Source: Acanthaster planci
Taxonomy: Eukaryota; Echinodermata; Asteroidea; Valvatida; Acanthasteridae
Direction of reading: 5' to 3'
Assembly: GCF_001949145.1 (NCBI RefSeq)
Contig: NW_019091383.1
Location: 21,838-75,149, forward strand
DNA length: 53,312 bases
The stretch's first letter is position 1; every line of letters starts with the position of its first letter. Shown here piece after piece: positions 10,657-25,095 of this stretch. A program made the translations under genes and the position numbers. Under the pieces are notes generated by a model. That model was not told where the DNA came from. It made no database searches and saw nothing but the letters and a program-made list of their open reading frames with translations.

Positions 10657-12586
10657 CTTAGGTGCTAGGGGCGTTATAGCCAAGTCCACTTGCATAAAGA
10701 TTATGAAGATGTCTTCGTTGAATTCTGCAGCTCATTTCTCGCCTATGTGTAGTCTTAGGGAATGGTACAGTTTTCATCTCTTACAGGCGTGTTTGGCTGC
10801 CGTCGTCCATCAAACACCTCACGGACGGACGGACCATTACGGCGTCTTTCATCAGTTTTCAACCATGTTGGGGCAGACCGTTTCTTTGAATTCTGACACG
10901 AGGTAGAATTAAGGAGTGACTGTTAATTGCGCTTCTTGTATTTTTCATCTCGAACAGAATTTTCGAATTGGTTTTGGTAACTTTAGATCTGTTGGGATCC
11001 AGAGGTTTCTTCATATCGACATACTGTGGTGCGGAGGTTCAGAATGAGATTGACATTATGCAGCTACGATTCTTCAGAGAAGAAATGACAACCCTGTGGG
11101 ATCTGTAGTTTCCTGTATTCCTATTTACAGAAAAAAAACCCGTAAAATTGCCTTGGTTAAATGTTACGCAAAGTCAGGCTAAAATCTGTAAATACCTAAC
11201 ATGGGGGGGGTGTCAACCCTTATTGGGTGGCTAGATTTAATTTCTTGCTCATGGTTACCAAAATATGGGGTTTATATTGACCCAGGTTGTGGATTAAAAT
11301 TGAGCCATAATTGAATTCAATCCTGCGACATTTTAATGAAAATCTCCAGGCGGCTTCTGTAAAGTTCTAGTCAGCGTCCATACGACCGTTATGTAGAGGC
11401 CAAAAATTTTAATTTGAGCGTCACAGATGAAGCAAATAAGAGACTGTAATCGCCCGTAAATTGCTCACTTATTAAAATCCAAACAAGCGGGAAAAAAAGT
11501 TGCAGCATTGTGAAGTGGAGATCGCGGTTCGCGCCAAAGGGTCGTGGGTGATTTGTGCGCTGTAGACGGTGTGATGTGTAAGACTTCCTGCGTGGTGATG
11601 AGTATTGATGAGACAGACGCCAATATTGCTGTCCAGGGAGCCAGGAAGCTAGTTCGGGCACGGTATGGTTTTTCTGACCCGTACCCACATTGTACACACT
11701 GTGTTGGTCTGTAAATTAAGAATCTATCACGTCAGTTTGAACTTAATCAAGCAAAGGCCCTGCCGCCAGATCGCTTGCAGTAGAAGATTGAAGTTGGTTA
11801 AAATGTGCGGACTTGATCATAAACTTGAAGAAGAACTGATCAGGAGTTTCGAAACCGATATGGGTAATATGGTTTTATTGCAACAAAGGATTTGGTTGGT
11901 TCTTACCAAATTAGCAGGGGACCTTTGTTGATGCGCGTGCGTATTTTGACAGCGCGCGCGTACTTTCTGCACACAAGCGTTGTGGCACTGCGGTAATTCT
12001 TACGGCACGTCTAGGCCATCAACCCCATCAACTCACGCAAACGCCACCTCACACTTCCGTCTCCCTCCAGAAATATTTCATCTCCAACTGACACTCGTTT
12101 ATATTGAAACTGCTTTCAGGATGGGATCACGTGCGCAGCGTGTATTGCATTGCGCGGGTCGTAAAGCAGCCAACCCTTTTATAGCAGCGAGGAAAACGCC
12201 ATCCGTCCCCATTAGCGACCAATGATTATTTATTGGTAGGTTTCTATCGCTTGGTCGGCAGAACAGCCAGGTTGATACCTCGTATTTACCTGACGATATT
12301 CCTGCTCTATCAGGTATTTTTTATTACTGTGATTATCTCCCTGGTTCTTATTTATTACAACCTTCAACTGCATGTGCGTGCCCGCCTGTAATCAACCGCG
12401 GGCTTTCAGCGAACCTTTTTATTAGACAAAAAAGAGTGATGAAGTGAGTGGAGCATAATGGACAGAAAAACCCTCAAGCCTCCTAGAATGACAGCATCCG
12501 AAATCGCAATTATGCCGATATTGTGTTTGCGTTTGTAAAAGGAACATACTACTGTTTAATTACTGGCGCCAGTTAGCTAGCCGTCC

Positions 12587-12608
12587 GCACCAAGTTCTAA
12601 CTTGGTGC
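12587..12608. repeat. perfect 10-bp inverted repeat
   Basis: GCACCAAGTT, two bases, then AACTTGGTGC: a perfect hairpin or palindromic protein site. There is no T-run or coding context to give it a function. Confidence 0.5.
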
Positions 12609-15600
12609 TGTCATGTCCAGAGACTTTGACAATATACCGTTGTTTATATTGCAATCTCTTCAGCTATATTGGTTTCTTTTTTGATATTTTCCTTTTGGGT
12701 TGATTGCCTTCGCTCGTTTTCCGTCTTTCCTGTTTTGAATAGATAAATCATTTCCAAACAGAAGTATGTAATTAAGAATAACAAACTTCAACATGAGAAA
12801 AATTCCACTCAATGCCTAACCTGCCAATATAAACAAGTGACGAAGCATCCCCCAAAGCTGTTCTTTTCTGGACTGCATTCACGTAGGCCAACGTCACGGT
12901 GACATCAGTCCGCTCCTTGCTGAGTCACATTCGTATTTTTTCCTGTCATCCTTCAGTTGGTAAACTTCCTCCTTCCTTTGCCTCGTCTTCCAGAGCTTTC
13001 CTCCACAGCAAAGCTTAGATTGTCCCACTGTGGTTAATATCTTTCGTGTTTTCCCGGTCCATAGGGACCCATCGAGCCGAGGACGCTACGGACAAACACT
13101 TGAAGATTGGCCTTTTCACGTCTACAAAGTTCTGTTGGATGTTTTTAGCTCCTTCATTTTTTTAAATTTACTGTTATTATTTGTTTTCACTGTCAATTAT
13201 GCTGTGATGGTAAATTGCCGCCGTCAGCGAGTCAGCTACAGGTGAATGATACGATTAAACATGTTTGAGAAAAGGAAAACCGATTGTATAAAAAGATTAA
13301 TTTTATGTTTGGGTCTGGTACAGAGACTACTTTATCTTCGCTTTTGTGTTTACTAATTTCATGCCAATGAAGACGAAATTTGGATGTCATTGTTTGAATA
13401 CCTTCTGAAATTTCTGAGGACCGAACGAAATGGTTTTTGGTCACATTTTCCTGGGAACAGAAAATATTTTTTGGACATCTCACGGGTTCACACGGCATAA
13501 TGACGTAATGAACTCACACTGTTCTGACTAACTTGTTATCAATTGTTAAATCAATCTTTGGTGCGACTCGTTGCGGCCGTTCCCTCGCAGAAACAAACTG
13601 TCGCGCTGACAGTGGCTCGTCGGTGTCTAAAACGACAGAATTTTATTGGCCATTCTAATCGGATGGTGAGATTGATGTTCTACCGTGTTCGCACTTTATA
13701 GTAAGATATCCTTGAAATATGAAGAGCTTAACTTTCGGCGTTTTATGTTAAATTCCTTTGTCTTATTAGTCCTTAAAAAGCAAAGCTGTATATAGAGAAG
13801 TTAACGTCAGCTTCAGACTTTGGAACCAAAATGGCCGTTCATGATGTGTGAGGTACCATGCAACTATTGTGTGGTAGTTGTACATGTAAATAATGTGCAC
13901 TGACGCATAATCCACCATTTGGTTCCCAACAATTAAGACACTCATGTCGCAACTCTCTGTAGGCAGCTAGGTAGTTCTTGTTAGCAGATTAGAACACCGC
14001 CCTCTAGAACTCGGCTGCGGTCTCAGCAAATTTAAGTGACAGAAACAAGTCCCTCCTTCTCCAACTGATCGCGCACTGCATAGATAGCGGGGAGTGCAGC
14101 GTCAGATGAGGTAACACACTTGTAGCTACAGGTAGAATCCATGCATAATTATTTCATTAAGTTGTTCCCTCGAGCTTACACGGGAAAGGCATGTTATTCA
14201 ATGCAATTCAATTATTGAAAGGCATGGGTCTCTGCGATAATCGTGCAGCATCCTTTGTTGACATGATAGGGTTGAATATTAACCTATGGAATTCTCAGGC
14301 CCATTAAACTCTTAACGGTGCCGTTTATAGCGTGATTTTTATTAATTTTTCTAATAAGCTGTAATGAGCTTTTTGGAATTGGCAGGATAAACAGCGCCTG
14401 TCAAATTGGATGTGTAATTAGTTTGAAGAAGGCGGCGCCAAATCATTTCACATTTTAACAGAAGTTGAGAGGTTCACAGTGCATTTGGATGGCTTGCTCA
14501 AAGTCATCCAGATTTTTAACCGTGTTTCATTTTGATATCTCTCCAGGACGATTTCCCAATTGTGCCTCTGTGTCTTGAAAAAAAAAGAATACATGAACTA
14601 CATTTCAACAAATTAAGGTACACTTTCTGATCTGTTTTACCCTTCTGAAAGCCTTTAAAGAAAAAAGATTACCAAATTGCAGAATAATGCAGGAAATAAC
14701 CTAGTATCAGGAGAGCACCGTCATATGCTTCGTTGCTAAAGCAGATACGTACATTTCCGTTGTTCTCAGTTTTTGTTTGAATATTTGAATGTCTTGCTTT
14801 GAGATATTAAAAAAGAGACAGGCCCATTGTGTTTAAAACTTGTGCACGGCTAAGTAAAGTTACCAAGTCTGTCAAAAATATTTATAAAACAAAATACCCT
14901 AAAGCTCTGCATAAAGCAGGTCTTAATAAACTGCATTTCCAGGGACAATGTTTGCGCGATTTGTACAACAGAGTCAGCTTATTGCACGCTCAGAGCGGAT
15001 AAAGAGATGTTTGCAAAACAAATATTCCCCCGCTCCAAACAGCTCCGAATTTCATAAGGGGTAATATAATAAAAGCTTCAGGTGTCAAACTTAAAAAAAA
15101 ATTCTCTCTCGATTACCTCCTAAGGGGTGTAAGCGAAATGTCGTGTTGCCAATCTCTGTATTATTTCTCGCGATGTATGATAACGAGGGCCAACGCACAC
15201 ATCCCCCAATCCATCAAAGATGGCAGCCTATCGTGATTACTAAGGCAGACCCACAAAATTAGAAATTGGCGAGAGAGTTTGAATTACACGCTATCCATCA
15301 TGGTGTTGAGTCTCGTCTTCTACTTCCAATAAGGCTGGACTGCATGTGGGCTTGTATGCAGGTTGGTTTGTTGTGCGCTGTTGAAATTGTGCACTCCGTC
15401 CAATTTCCACACGTATGTGATGAAGAACGCAGTCTCTCTATAGATGTTAATTTGCCACTCCAGCCCACGAAGTTACTCTTTGCAACATGTTTTCAAATGA
15501 GCGAAATAACAAAAGATTTTCATTTGGTCTGTTTTATCTGCCTACATGGTCTACAAAATAATGCCTGTGTGTATGGTGATATTTGAGAATCCTAAAATCA

Positions 15601-18600
15601 CACGACACGCAGTAGGGACGATTCCTGCCACTTTCCAGGCCATTTTCGTACCTTTGATATTTAGGGAAACGTCGACGTACTTCCGAGTCCGTATTAAACG
15701 GTGTTCTTTTACCCGAAGTAAGATTAACCAAGCTCGCTAGTTGGCGTTCGAACTTAAGCAGCACTACATGCAGTTCTTTGATTACTCCATCGACACGACA
15801 TGCGGGTTCGACATTTCGCTATAATCATTTGAATTTCTCTTTCTTTGATGATCCATTAGGATGGCATACACGAGCAGTGTGTGAGTCAATGGCAACTCTT
15901 TCTCACAGATGTTTTCAGCTTTTTTTTTTATTCACAATATGAACTGCACAACCTGTTTCCCAGATTGACGTCACAGTAACAGTGCCCTCATTGTTGAAAA
16001 ACATGGCAAATTTAAATCGTTGCATGGACTCTTTAAGCTTTCCTTTCCAGAGAGATCCACCATCAACCATACGCAGCACACTGCAAGGATAGGTACTTCC
16101 TCTATTGTTGCATGCAGAATTAGTTTTTCCATTAATGCTAAATGTTTCAGCCCTGTCTAAAGGCTACGGTTACCCTGCGGCACCATGTGAAGAGCGCGAC
16201 TCGGCAAGCGGTGACAACAACGCAGAGAGTGCTGCAATTTCTCATTACACCATCTCAAATTTTTCTTCAGATGCTACCTTTGCTGGATGTTTCAACAATT
16301 ATTGGAAGGCTAATCTAATTTTGCAATAAATTCTCTCTAATCAGGGTTGGTTGAGGGTCAATTGCATCGCTGATTAGAAAATGAAATCCAAGTAGAAATA
16401 AAGTTACTACAAAATGATCTCCCAAAGACCATGTTTGACGTGGAATTTTGCTGTGAATGTGGAAAACAGTTCTTTCGGGCATCAACAATAAATGGAACTT
16501 TTGAAATTTCAAAAAAAGGGCATCACATAGCAAAAACATGCAGCATAAAAGATTGCTTTTAATGTTTTGCGATAAATTTCCTCCAAAGCGATATTTTCGG
16601 CTTTGTTCTTTGATTTGTTCCCTATTTACATGCAAGTCTCAATAGTTGACAAGGAAGAGCAGTTGACTTGTACCTTGCCAAGGCTGTCCTTCCTCCAAGA
16701 TGAACTTCAGCAGTTTCAGGGAAGTGTTTGCATCTTATCGGGAGATATTGCTGCGTGACGTCAACCATCCCACACATTGGCATCCTCATGGCAATATTTA
16801 CAACGCTGTTTGCAACAAATCTACGCGGCCGACAGCCAGGGCATGCGCGCTTCGCCGAAGCACGACTCTCCGAGATCCAGAGAACACACTACTGTTCTGA
16901 CCCCGCGCTGATCCGATGCAGTGAAGTGGGTTGTGCCTTGGAGTAATTTTGGCGGCAATGGGAAAAGGGCCCATTTTTCAGCGACAAAAAAATAACCCGT
17001 TTACATGAAGGCAAACAGGTCGCGTCATGACATGGAAATGCATTAACTCCAAATCGACAGGCAAAATATTTGAACTGATAAACAGAAACGGGGCTTTTCG
17101 CTTTGTCCTTTGCCGCTATTATATCCCCTGCGGCGGTGGTCTTTGTATATTTCATGCCTGCAGTACCGATATAGTACTCTGGCACTTTTTCTTGATTAGC
17201 TGGCCTAAAATATTAAAGCACTTTGTCGGAAAGTTAAGTGTAAGATCATCAGCATTATCCATCAACCATTGTGTCCATTAAGGTAGCGGGAATGTACGAA
17301 GCTAATAGATGACATCAAGCTGGCGTTTTTTCTCTAGTCTCGGGTAAATTATCGCATGGGCAAGTCAAATGAGCATGTTGGGTATTCCAATGGCGCATGC
17401 CCAAAATGAAGCGCCCAAGGTCTACCCTTCTTTCAGTACACGCCTGTAGGCCGACTCCACACGCGCTTTGTTTCCAAATGACCTTTCGTTTTCGAAGTAC
17501 GCTACTGGCTCATGTCATGTATACCGCGAACACCGCCGTTAATACACGAGTTTTACATCAAAATGTCAATGCTCGGAACGTGGAAGTAATATATTATCAT
17601 ATTGTCATTATGGGAGCCACGCAAAAGAGGCTGAAGTCGATGACGCCTTGAAGTGAGCGTTTTCTCCTTGAATAAAACGAATTCGAGCAATATTCGAAAA
17701 ACCTCACAAAGTTGATGTCCTCCAACAGGACTCAAAAGGCTGAAAGGTTGGGGGGCACTGAAAGAAGTACAGTTAGGTGAATGAAAATTGAACATACTTT
17801 GTGTACAAAGTAGTGAGCTGTAACCATGCAACCAATTGGTCGGTTTTGAATGGGTTGAGAATCGAATGCTCAATCATGTGTTTACTTTGACGTGAACTGA
17901 GTACGCTTCCACGAAAATTACACAAAAATAACCAACTTACGCCCTCTAATTTTTAAAGCAAGCAAGTTTTCAGACATGTTTACGTTTTGGGGTCAAAGGT
18001 CTGAACACAAAGCCTGCGTGGTGTTGAAAACCTCGTTCGGCAAAATGCCACAGCTTTCGCAGCGCTAGACATTGTCGTCCGATGAAAAGGGGTATATTGC
18101 CACAAATCCGTGTTTGTGACACCATATGCTATGCCAAAAATATTCTCCATCATGTGGATCTTCGTACGGTTAGTGAAACCGAGGCTGCCATAGTACAGCA
18201 TCTGATTGCCGCTACAATGTGCCGATTCTGTAAAGGGGCGAATAAGTTCAATTCTTCTTACTGATTGTGAAAAGTTGAAAAAGGAGACATGAAAATGTTC
18301 TCTTAAAGGATGTATAGTTCACGGTAAAGTATTTTTTGTTTGTTTATTGGATGTGGCTTTCTAACGGGATGCGGTTATTTTCCTTACTGTGGACCGTGCG
18401 TTATCCACTAGAATGCATATGTACATGTACATACAGAGACAGGTGTCCGTGGGGTTGAGCTTGCATATTACAATGTCCCACTCTACTCGTGAATGGGGCT
18501 CTGTGTATGTGTCGACATTGTATGTACCGTGTAAACGGCTCGTGTTGGATATTTTGCTCGTCAAAAAATCAATTAATTTAGACACTTAATTGGTCTCCAA

Positions 18601-21600
18601 CATTTCAGAAGTGACATGAGGGCCTCGATTCCCAATACTGCGGTTTTTCGGATGTTAGGTAATCTTGATATGAATTATGAAAAGGGTTTCAGACTTGATG
18701 ATTAATTTTGTACGCCGATTGATTATTTTGAGAGTTTTATGATATATGAAGTCATATACCCCGGCATTCATCCGGTCATTTTTCTCGACCGCCTCTGGAA
18801 TTCCAACAGGTGGTTTAGCCCGAGCCTGATCAACTTAGTCCTTGTTTTGACAGAGCGTACCCGATTTGCGACAACTCTGCTAATTCGTGTTGTATGTCAC
18901 CCCAGATTATCCCTGCTCTGACAGTTTGAAAGAAAAGGTCCGGACAGCTTTGGAGGAATATACGCCCCAGTACCTCCACGGACTGTCAGCATCCAAGCCT
19001 CGGTGAAGGAAGACGTGCTTGGCGCTTTGTCGGTCTGATGATTCGCTTGCACGTATCCGCCATCCCCTCCCCAGGCACACTGGCTCCAATCAATCAGAGC
19101 TCGTCGTGATTGTCTTCGCTCGTCTCCCCGTCTCAGCTTTTTTTTTTGGTCCTCGCTTGCACTTAATTTCGAGAGAGATGGAGAGACGACGCGGAGGGCA
19201 AAAACCTCCTCACGGATTAATCCCAAACTCGGACCACAAAGAATGCATTGCAACTGCTGAAGAAAAAAAAATAATCGGAATTATCCACCTAAATTTTCCC
19301 GACACACATGAGAGAAACAGACGTCATCGCAGGATTATCAAAACAGCTCTGAGTCTAAGAATAGCAAAAACAGCGGTGGAGACGCGGTACAGTCACGTAC
19401 GCACACAATTTTGATTTGCCTCCCTGAAAAGTTAACGGTGCGCGCACCACGTCCATAACACAGCAACGAAAACAATGCGACGATTAGATAAAAGGATGCC
19501 ATTCGTCCTCGTGCAAGTTACCGTTTGTTGACTCCAGGAATATGTTTGCATTGCCATAAAACTGTTGTTACTTTAACGAATGATTCTGAATGTTCATTTT
19601 AAATTGTTTCAGTTACAACGAAAGCAATCGATGTTTTCGATTGGTTGTCAAAAGTCACACGTCTATATAGGAAGCGGCCGCAGCCAGTGGCGTCAATAGG
19701 CTTCTTCACGAAATGGCTATTTTGGATCATGCTCTCCAAATCTACTGTATTTATTTTACACTCTCACATGGCCGAGAGCCTGACTATTTCACTTTTATAT
19801 GATATAATTATGGCCTCTCTTGTGGAAATTTTTTTCATTTGGACAATAAAGGCGATACGACTTTTCATCCATTGCAACTGTACCCACCAGAGCAAAAGGA
19901 TTGTAAGTTATACCTGATCCCTTATCTTCTTCATTCCCACTGTTATATTCAAAAAAGGAAAAAACAAACAACAAATAAACAAACGCCACGCTTTCAGTTT
20001 AACATGACTGATGCCAGAATAAGGCCAGCGTTCTCGGCTGCATCGCCCAAAATCTTTCAGGCAGCCTTGTCACTGATGTGCCCTACTTTGCGCAACGTCG
20101 ATGTGTCGACCTCCGACTTCTCTCGATTTAGTCTCGAGCCTTCTTTGTTCCTCATTCACTCACGGACACCTTTTTTTAATCTCTTACACATCATCTCTCG
20201 TACATATTTTTATCTCAAGATATGAAAGGACTTCACATTGTTTTAAATGGCAACGCGGTTAGTGGAAAAAATTGATTTGTCCAAAGATTAATATACTAAC
20301 CGGAATTTCAAGGAAACTCCGGTTTGACGTCACGATGACTTCAAAGCGTTCTCCTTTAATTGCGAGATTGCCTGAGTGTTCGCGCTCCCTGTAACTGTTT
20401 CACTGCAGAATGACTGGAACTCAAGGAAATTGCAATAAGACTATCGCTCGGGGAATTTGTGGTCATCGGCCGCCGTGGATGCCATGTCGGTGCAGGTCTA
20501 CGCTGCTTTCAATCGTTCAGGTACTGCAGCGAGCGTTGCTTGGGGCTGCATGTGCGTAATGCACTTGACAAAGGGGGTCAGCTTTACGCGAAGTCGGCTA
20601 GTCGAGAAGATTATTTTTTCTTAATTCAATTATCAGCTGGTAATATCCTCGGAGATTATTTGTTGTAAGTGGAGGATACATGTTTCCTCAGAATGCTGAA
20701 TGTGTTCTCGTAAACTCTTTTCGAGGAAAATGTTTGTTAGCATTTTTTTTCGATTTTGTATTGTAAATTTGTTATCTTTTCGACGTATTGTCCAGCATTG
20801 AGGTCTGAATTGATTCATACCTAGACGGCATATGAACGCACATACCTGTGGGGTGGCTTTCTGTTATGATTTTTTCCATTGGTATTTCAGATTCAGGGAG
20901 CGATGGAAGTTAATTAAGTTTGCAGCGAGACATTTTATGAGCTAGAAGGCGAACGTGTCAGCATTACGTGACTTACCTATTGACGATGATCGAGTGCTTG
21001 ATTCAAATTTCGATTGTGCAATGTCCCTTGTGCATTAAGAAGCCTTTCCTTCCTACACGCTTACACCTACGACAAGCTTACATAAAGCCTGACAAGCCCT
21101 GTTTGTGTCATGTAATAGGGTTTTGCAGACGAACTTTTTTTTTCGGATAGGCAAGTCTTAAACTTGGTATCTTTATGCAGTAAGAAGTGTTTAAAGTCCC
21201 AAATCGTATGTTTTAGGAAGGAATCCGTAGGATCTAGGTATAAAGAGCAGAGTTCCTATTGGTTGGTCCTTGATTATTTTCGATTCCGGAATCAGAAACC
21301 TGATAATTATGTTTGAATGGCAACACAAATAAAAGGTGTGACGTGCATTTTGGTCTCATGTTCCTGCAGCCGAAAACGCTGGTGTAGGCCTAAATATCAA
21401 GAATCTGCCAAGTCAAGGGGTCGAAATCCTGAGACAGCAGTTTGAAGCCTGGGCTTGAAAAACACTTGAAGGGGGTATCCGACACCACCAGGAGTTTTGA
21501 CGTGCCTAATACCTTTGTGATTTTGTCGTCTATGAAGTAGCTCGCAACATTAATAGGCCGTGATAAATATTTGAACATCGTTAAACTGGTGACGGGCCAG

Positions 21601-24600
21601 TGTCGAAAGGGTTGTAGAATATCAAAGTCATTGAAAGGATTTTAAAGAGAAACAGAGTTCTTGTGTCCTTGAGCAAGGTTCTTGGCTGGAATTATTTCTC
21701 TATCTGCAGAACTGAAACGCTGTGTGCTTTTAGCCGCTATAGCGTCTTTATAAGATGACAATACCACTCTGCAACCGTTTGGTCCTACGGTTTCTGTACT
21801 TTTCCTATTTATTAACGGCTTGAATGCGCCATGAGGTGTGATGTCGACGTCATTAAACCCGAAATGAGACAACTACAGCGATGCTGTATCAACTTCTAGT
21901 TGAGCCCCCCCCCAAAAAAAAGTTCTCATAAGGACAGTCATTTAGATATCCTGCCTATTCCTTCACTCTCCAAGTGCAATATCCAACTTAAACCTCGAGA
22001 TGCATTGTATTCTAAATTCAGTCCCTCTCTCGGCCATCCCGACCCCTTCTTTAAGTTCCCTCGTCCCCCATCCTTCCATTGTCTGTCACCATCTACTTTT
22101 TTCTACCATTGCCCTTTCAACTGCCGCTGGTTAATCAGATTCCCCTGCCCCCCCCCATTTATCATAAATGTGTATATGTGTACAGAGAACAGCCAATTTA
22201 AATTCGTCTGCAATCTCGTAATGGTTTCCACGTACGCAGAGATCATTGCGTGTCACGCTGTGGTTCTCCGTATAGGTTTGCAATTCATTAATGATGGAAG
22301 GTTTAACATAGCGTACGTGCGCTGTATGTATAAACCATCAAGGGCATCCGTTGATGAGGGTTTCTCTTGAGTCTTGGGGTTTTACCAAGAAGAATGACTA
22401 CAAGTGATTACATTTTAGCAGTGGTGCTTCATGACAGTACAAGACTGTGCGTGTCATGAAACGTTAAAGTTTTTTGCCATTGAAAATATAGAAATCACGC
22501 CACAACTTACCATGATTTTAGAAGCCATCCTAAGCCATAGGGCCTACTGGTGATTTCTTATAGATTCCATAATCTCATGGCAGTGTTTCTTCGAAAAATC
22601 TCTATCCCTGTATCTGCTGCAAGAAGATACCAGGATGAAATTTCAAAATAAATCCCCCCAAAACTCACACCTGACCGCCATCAGCCCAGTCGTCCATCGC
22701 CTGTTGTCAGTGTGGGAAAAAAAATCTTGCATTTTTCACAATATCCATGCCATAAGATTTCCTGAAACCTGCCTGCACTGAGTGTTTGTTGTTTCTGTAG
22801 ACGCAATGTACCACTTTGAATTAGAACAGCCCAGAAGTCCCGGTACACCCATGTGCTGCGAGGTTTTGTCGTTGTCAAGCATCGAGGTTTTAGTACATTT
22901 TCAACCATTTGAAGCAAGATTTGAGACAGAGAGACCCCCCCCCTTTGTGTTGGTCACTGGAATTTCAGAAATTCTTTTCAAACATTTAGGTGGATGTGTT
23001 AAGTAACAATAGTCTAGAGTGTATATAGGAAGGACATGTCTGTGTGTGTGTGGGGGGGGTACCCCTGTCTCATTTCTTGCTGGGTATATTTCCAGCTTAA
23101 ACGATGACTTGCAGACCTGCTGCATAATAGAAGCATTCAAAGTCTCGTTCGCGAAACTTGTGTGAACGCGTCTAGTGTTGAAAAACACTTGCTCATTTTA
23201 TTGCAGTTAAGTTGTTGTATGCTTAGGCGGTGATGAAGGGGGTTTGCTTTGGACTCAATTTAGCTGTTCATGTACTTCAAAATCTTGGGTTTTTTTTTTT
23301 ACTGAACCTCCAGTATTTTTCCTTTTTTGACCAAGAGAAAAAAATGGCAGCGTGGTATCAGGCGCCCACTTGTCGCTTATCCGGAGGCCAGACCGTATGC
23401 ATAATAAAGCAATACGACTCCATCTTGAAAAACAGCTACGGCTATACGCAAACTTGTTGACTAAAGACCGCGCATCGTTGATTGGCAAGAGGGATTTGAG
23501 TACAGTGCGATCATGACCTTTACGCGTATAGGAGTTCGTTCTGACGGACTGAATAACGTATTCTCCAACCCTCCCACTTTCCTTGAAACCAACGCATCAA
23601 GCGGTCAAGTTCTTCTCTGTATATTGAGGATTAGACGGCCAAACGCACCCCTATAAGGATGCAGCCGGAAAGCGCAGACGTGTTACTATGACAACGTAAA
23701 TTAAACCATCCGCGTATCCGGAAAGTGTATGCCCCCGGGCTTTACGTACGATCTGCATGCGTAAAAAATACACAATGCTCGATACTCAATCTGAACTTTA
23801 TCTTGATTTACGGATAGCATCAACTTTTTAGCCGTAAGCAGATACTGTGAATAAACAAAACCGAATATCAAATTAGACCGGTGTTATACAAGTTGCCTGC
23901 ACCATTGAAAAAAATGTTAATACACGAACTTGAAATTGGAGACACGTGATATTAATTTCATTATTGTAATTAGCATTTTTTTTTTTTGATCCACTGCCGT
24001 GGGTCTACCAACGCCACAGTATGTTGAACTATTGTCTCTCGGAGAGAAGGCTCATGTGTAACCGCGCCTGTTGCATATTTTTGATACCTACGTACGGTCA
24101 TCACCTCTGGATTCCGCTAAAAGTTGACAGCAGTCGTCACATTTGGAAGAAGCAAATGCAATCGAAACTAACGAAAAAATATGTTAAAATGTAATAGTGG
24201 ATAAGGACATTATTGATACAAAGCAGCTGCACTGCGGTTCCCAAAACACCTGTCGAACAATGGCAGTATTTGTTATATATTTATATATGTTTAATAATAT
24301 GTTCTGTATTGCAACTAGCCAGGGAGTCTCTGTAAAATGTGTCAGGAAAACAAGATTACCTTTTCTGCGTGCATTTGAGAACGCCCACTGGACTCTTTGT
24401 GTGGAAATATAACCACATAACCACATAACCTCTGTTATTTGACTTAAATTGAAATTGAATTTCTGACAACTTGGTGGAAATTCTGGATATTGTCTGCGTA
24501 CTTTATTTTTATGTCATGTCTTCCGACTTGTCAGTTTCGCACCGACCGGAGTTGAGAAGGGCTGAAAGGGCAAAGGTCAGTCTGTATGAGAAACAAAGAA

Positions 24601-24851
24601 GTTTCATTGTGTATTAATATAAGCAGAGGGGGTGGAAAAAGTCACGTCTTGATGGTCTGAAGCACGTTGGCTTGAAGTACCCCCATTCACTTCAAAGAAA
24701 TGAGACTCGCATAATCGGTTCTTGACAAAATGTGGTCGAGGTTTATGCATGTTTCATGCCAGCTATTACAGCTATGTTGTTTTTTAATCGCCTGTCTAGT
24801 AGCATTCTACTAAAAATCCATTTTGTAACTTCCAACGGCGGCCTTACACCA

Positions 24852-25095
24852 TAAAAACGCTGGGCATTTTTTTGCTCAATGTTAGGTACCAGGTAAAATC
24901 GCTTAACTGGTTGGCCAAAAGATCAAATGCTGTGTAAAAAGGTGGTAGTAAAAATAGCATTTTGCTAAGTTGGGTAAAATGAGACAAGTTTGCCCATATA
25001 TCAAAGGAGAATCTACGCAATCTGGCAATCTGTTTGTCCAACAGGCAATTCACCTGGTACCTAACGCTGGGTGAAAAAATTGTCCAGCGTTTTAC
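24852..25095. mobile_element. MITE with about 45-bp terminal inverted repeats
   Basis: The left end AAAACGCTGGGCA...GTTAGGTACCAGGT is repeated inverted at the right end (ACCTGGTACCTAACGCTGGG...CCAGCGTTTTA). About 245 bases, no transposase. TA bases at both edges hint at a TA target site. Confidence 0.75.

Noticed and set aside
19019-19414. 131-codon ORF in the gene-poor block
   Set aside because: No recognisable domain, overlaps another ORF on the opposite strand, no splice context.
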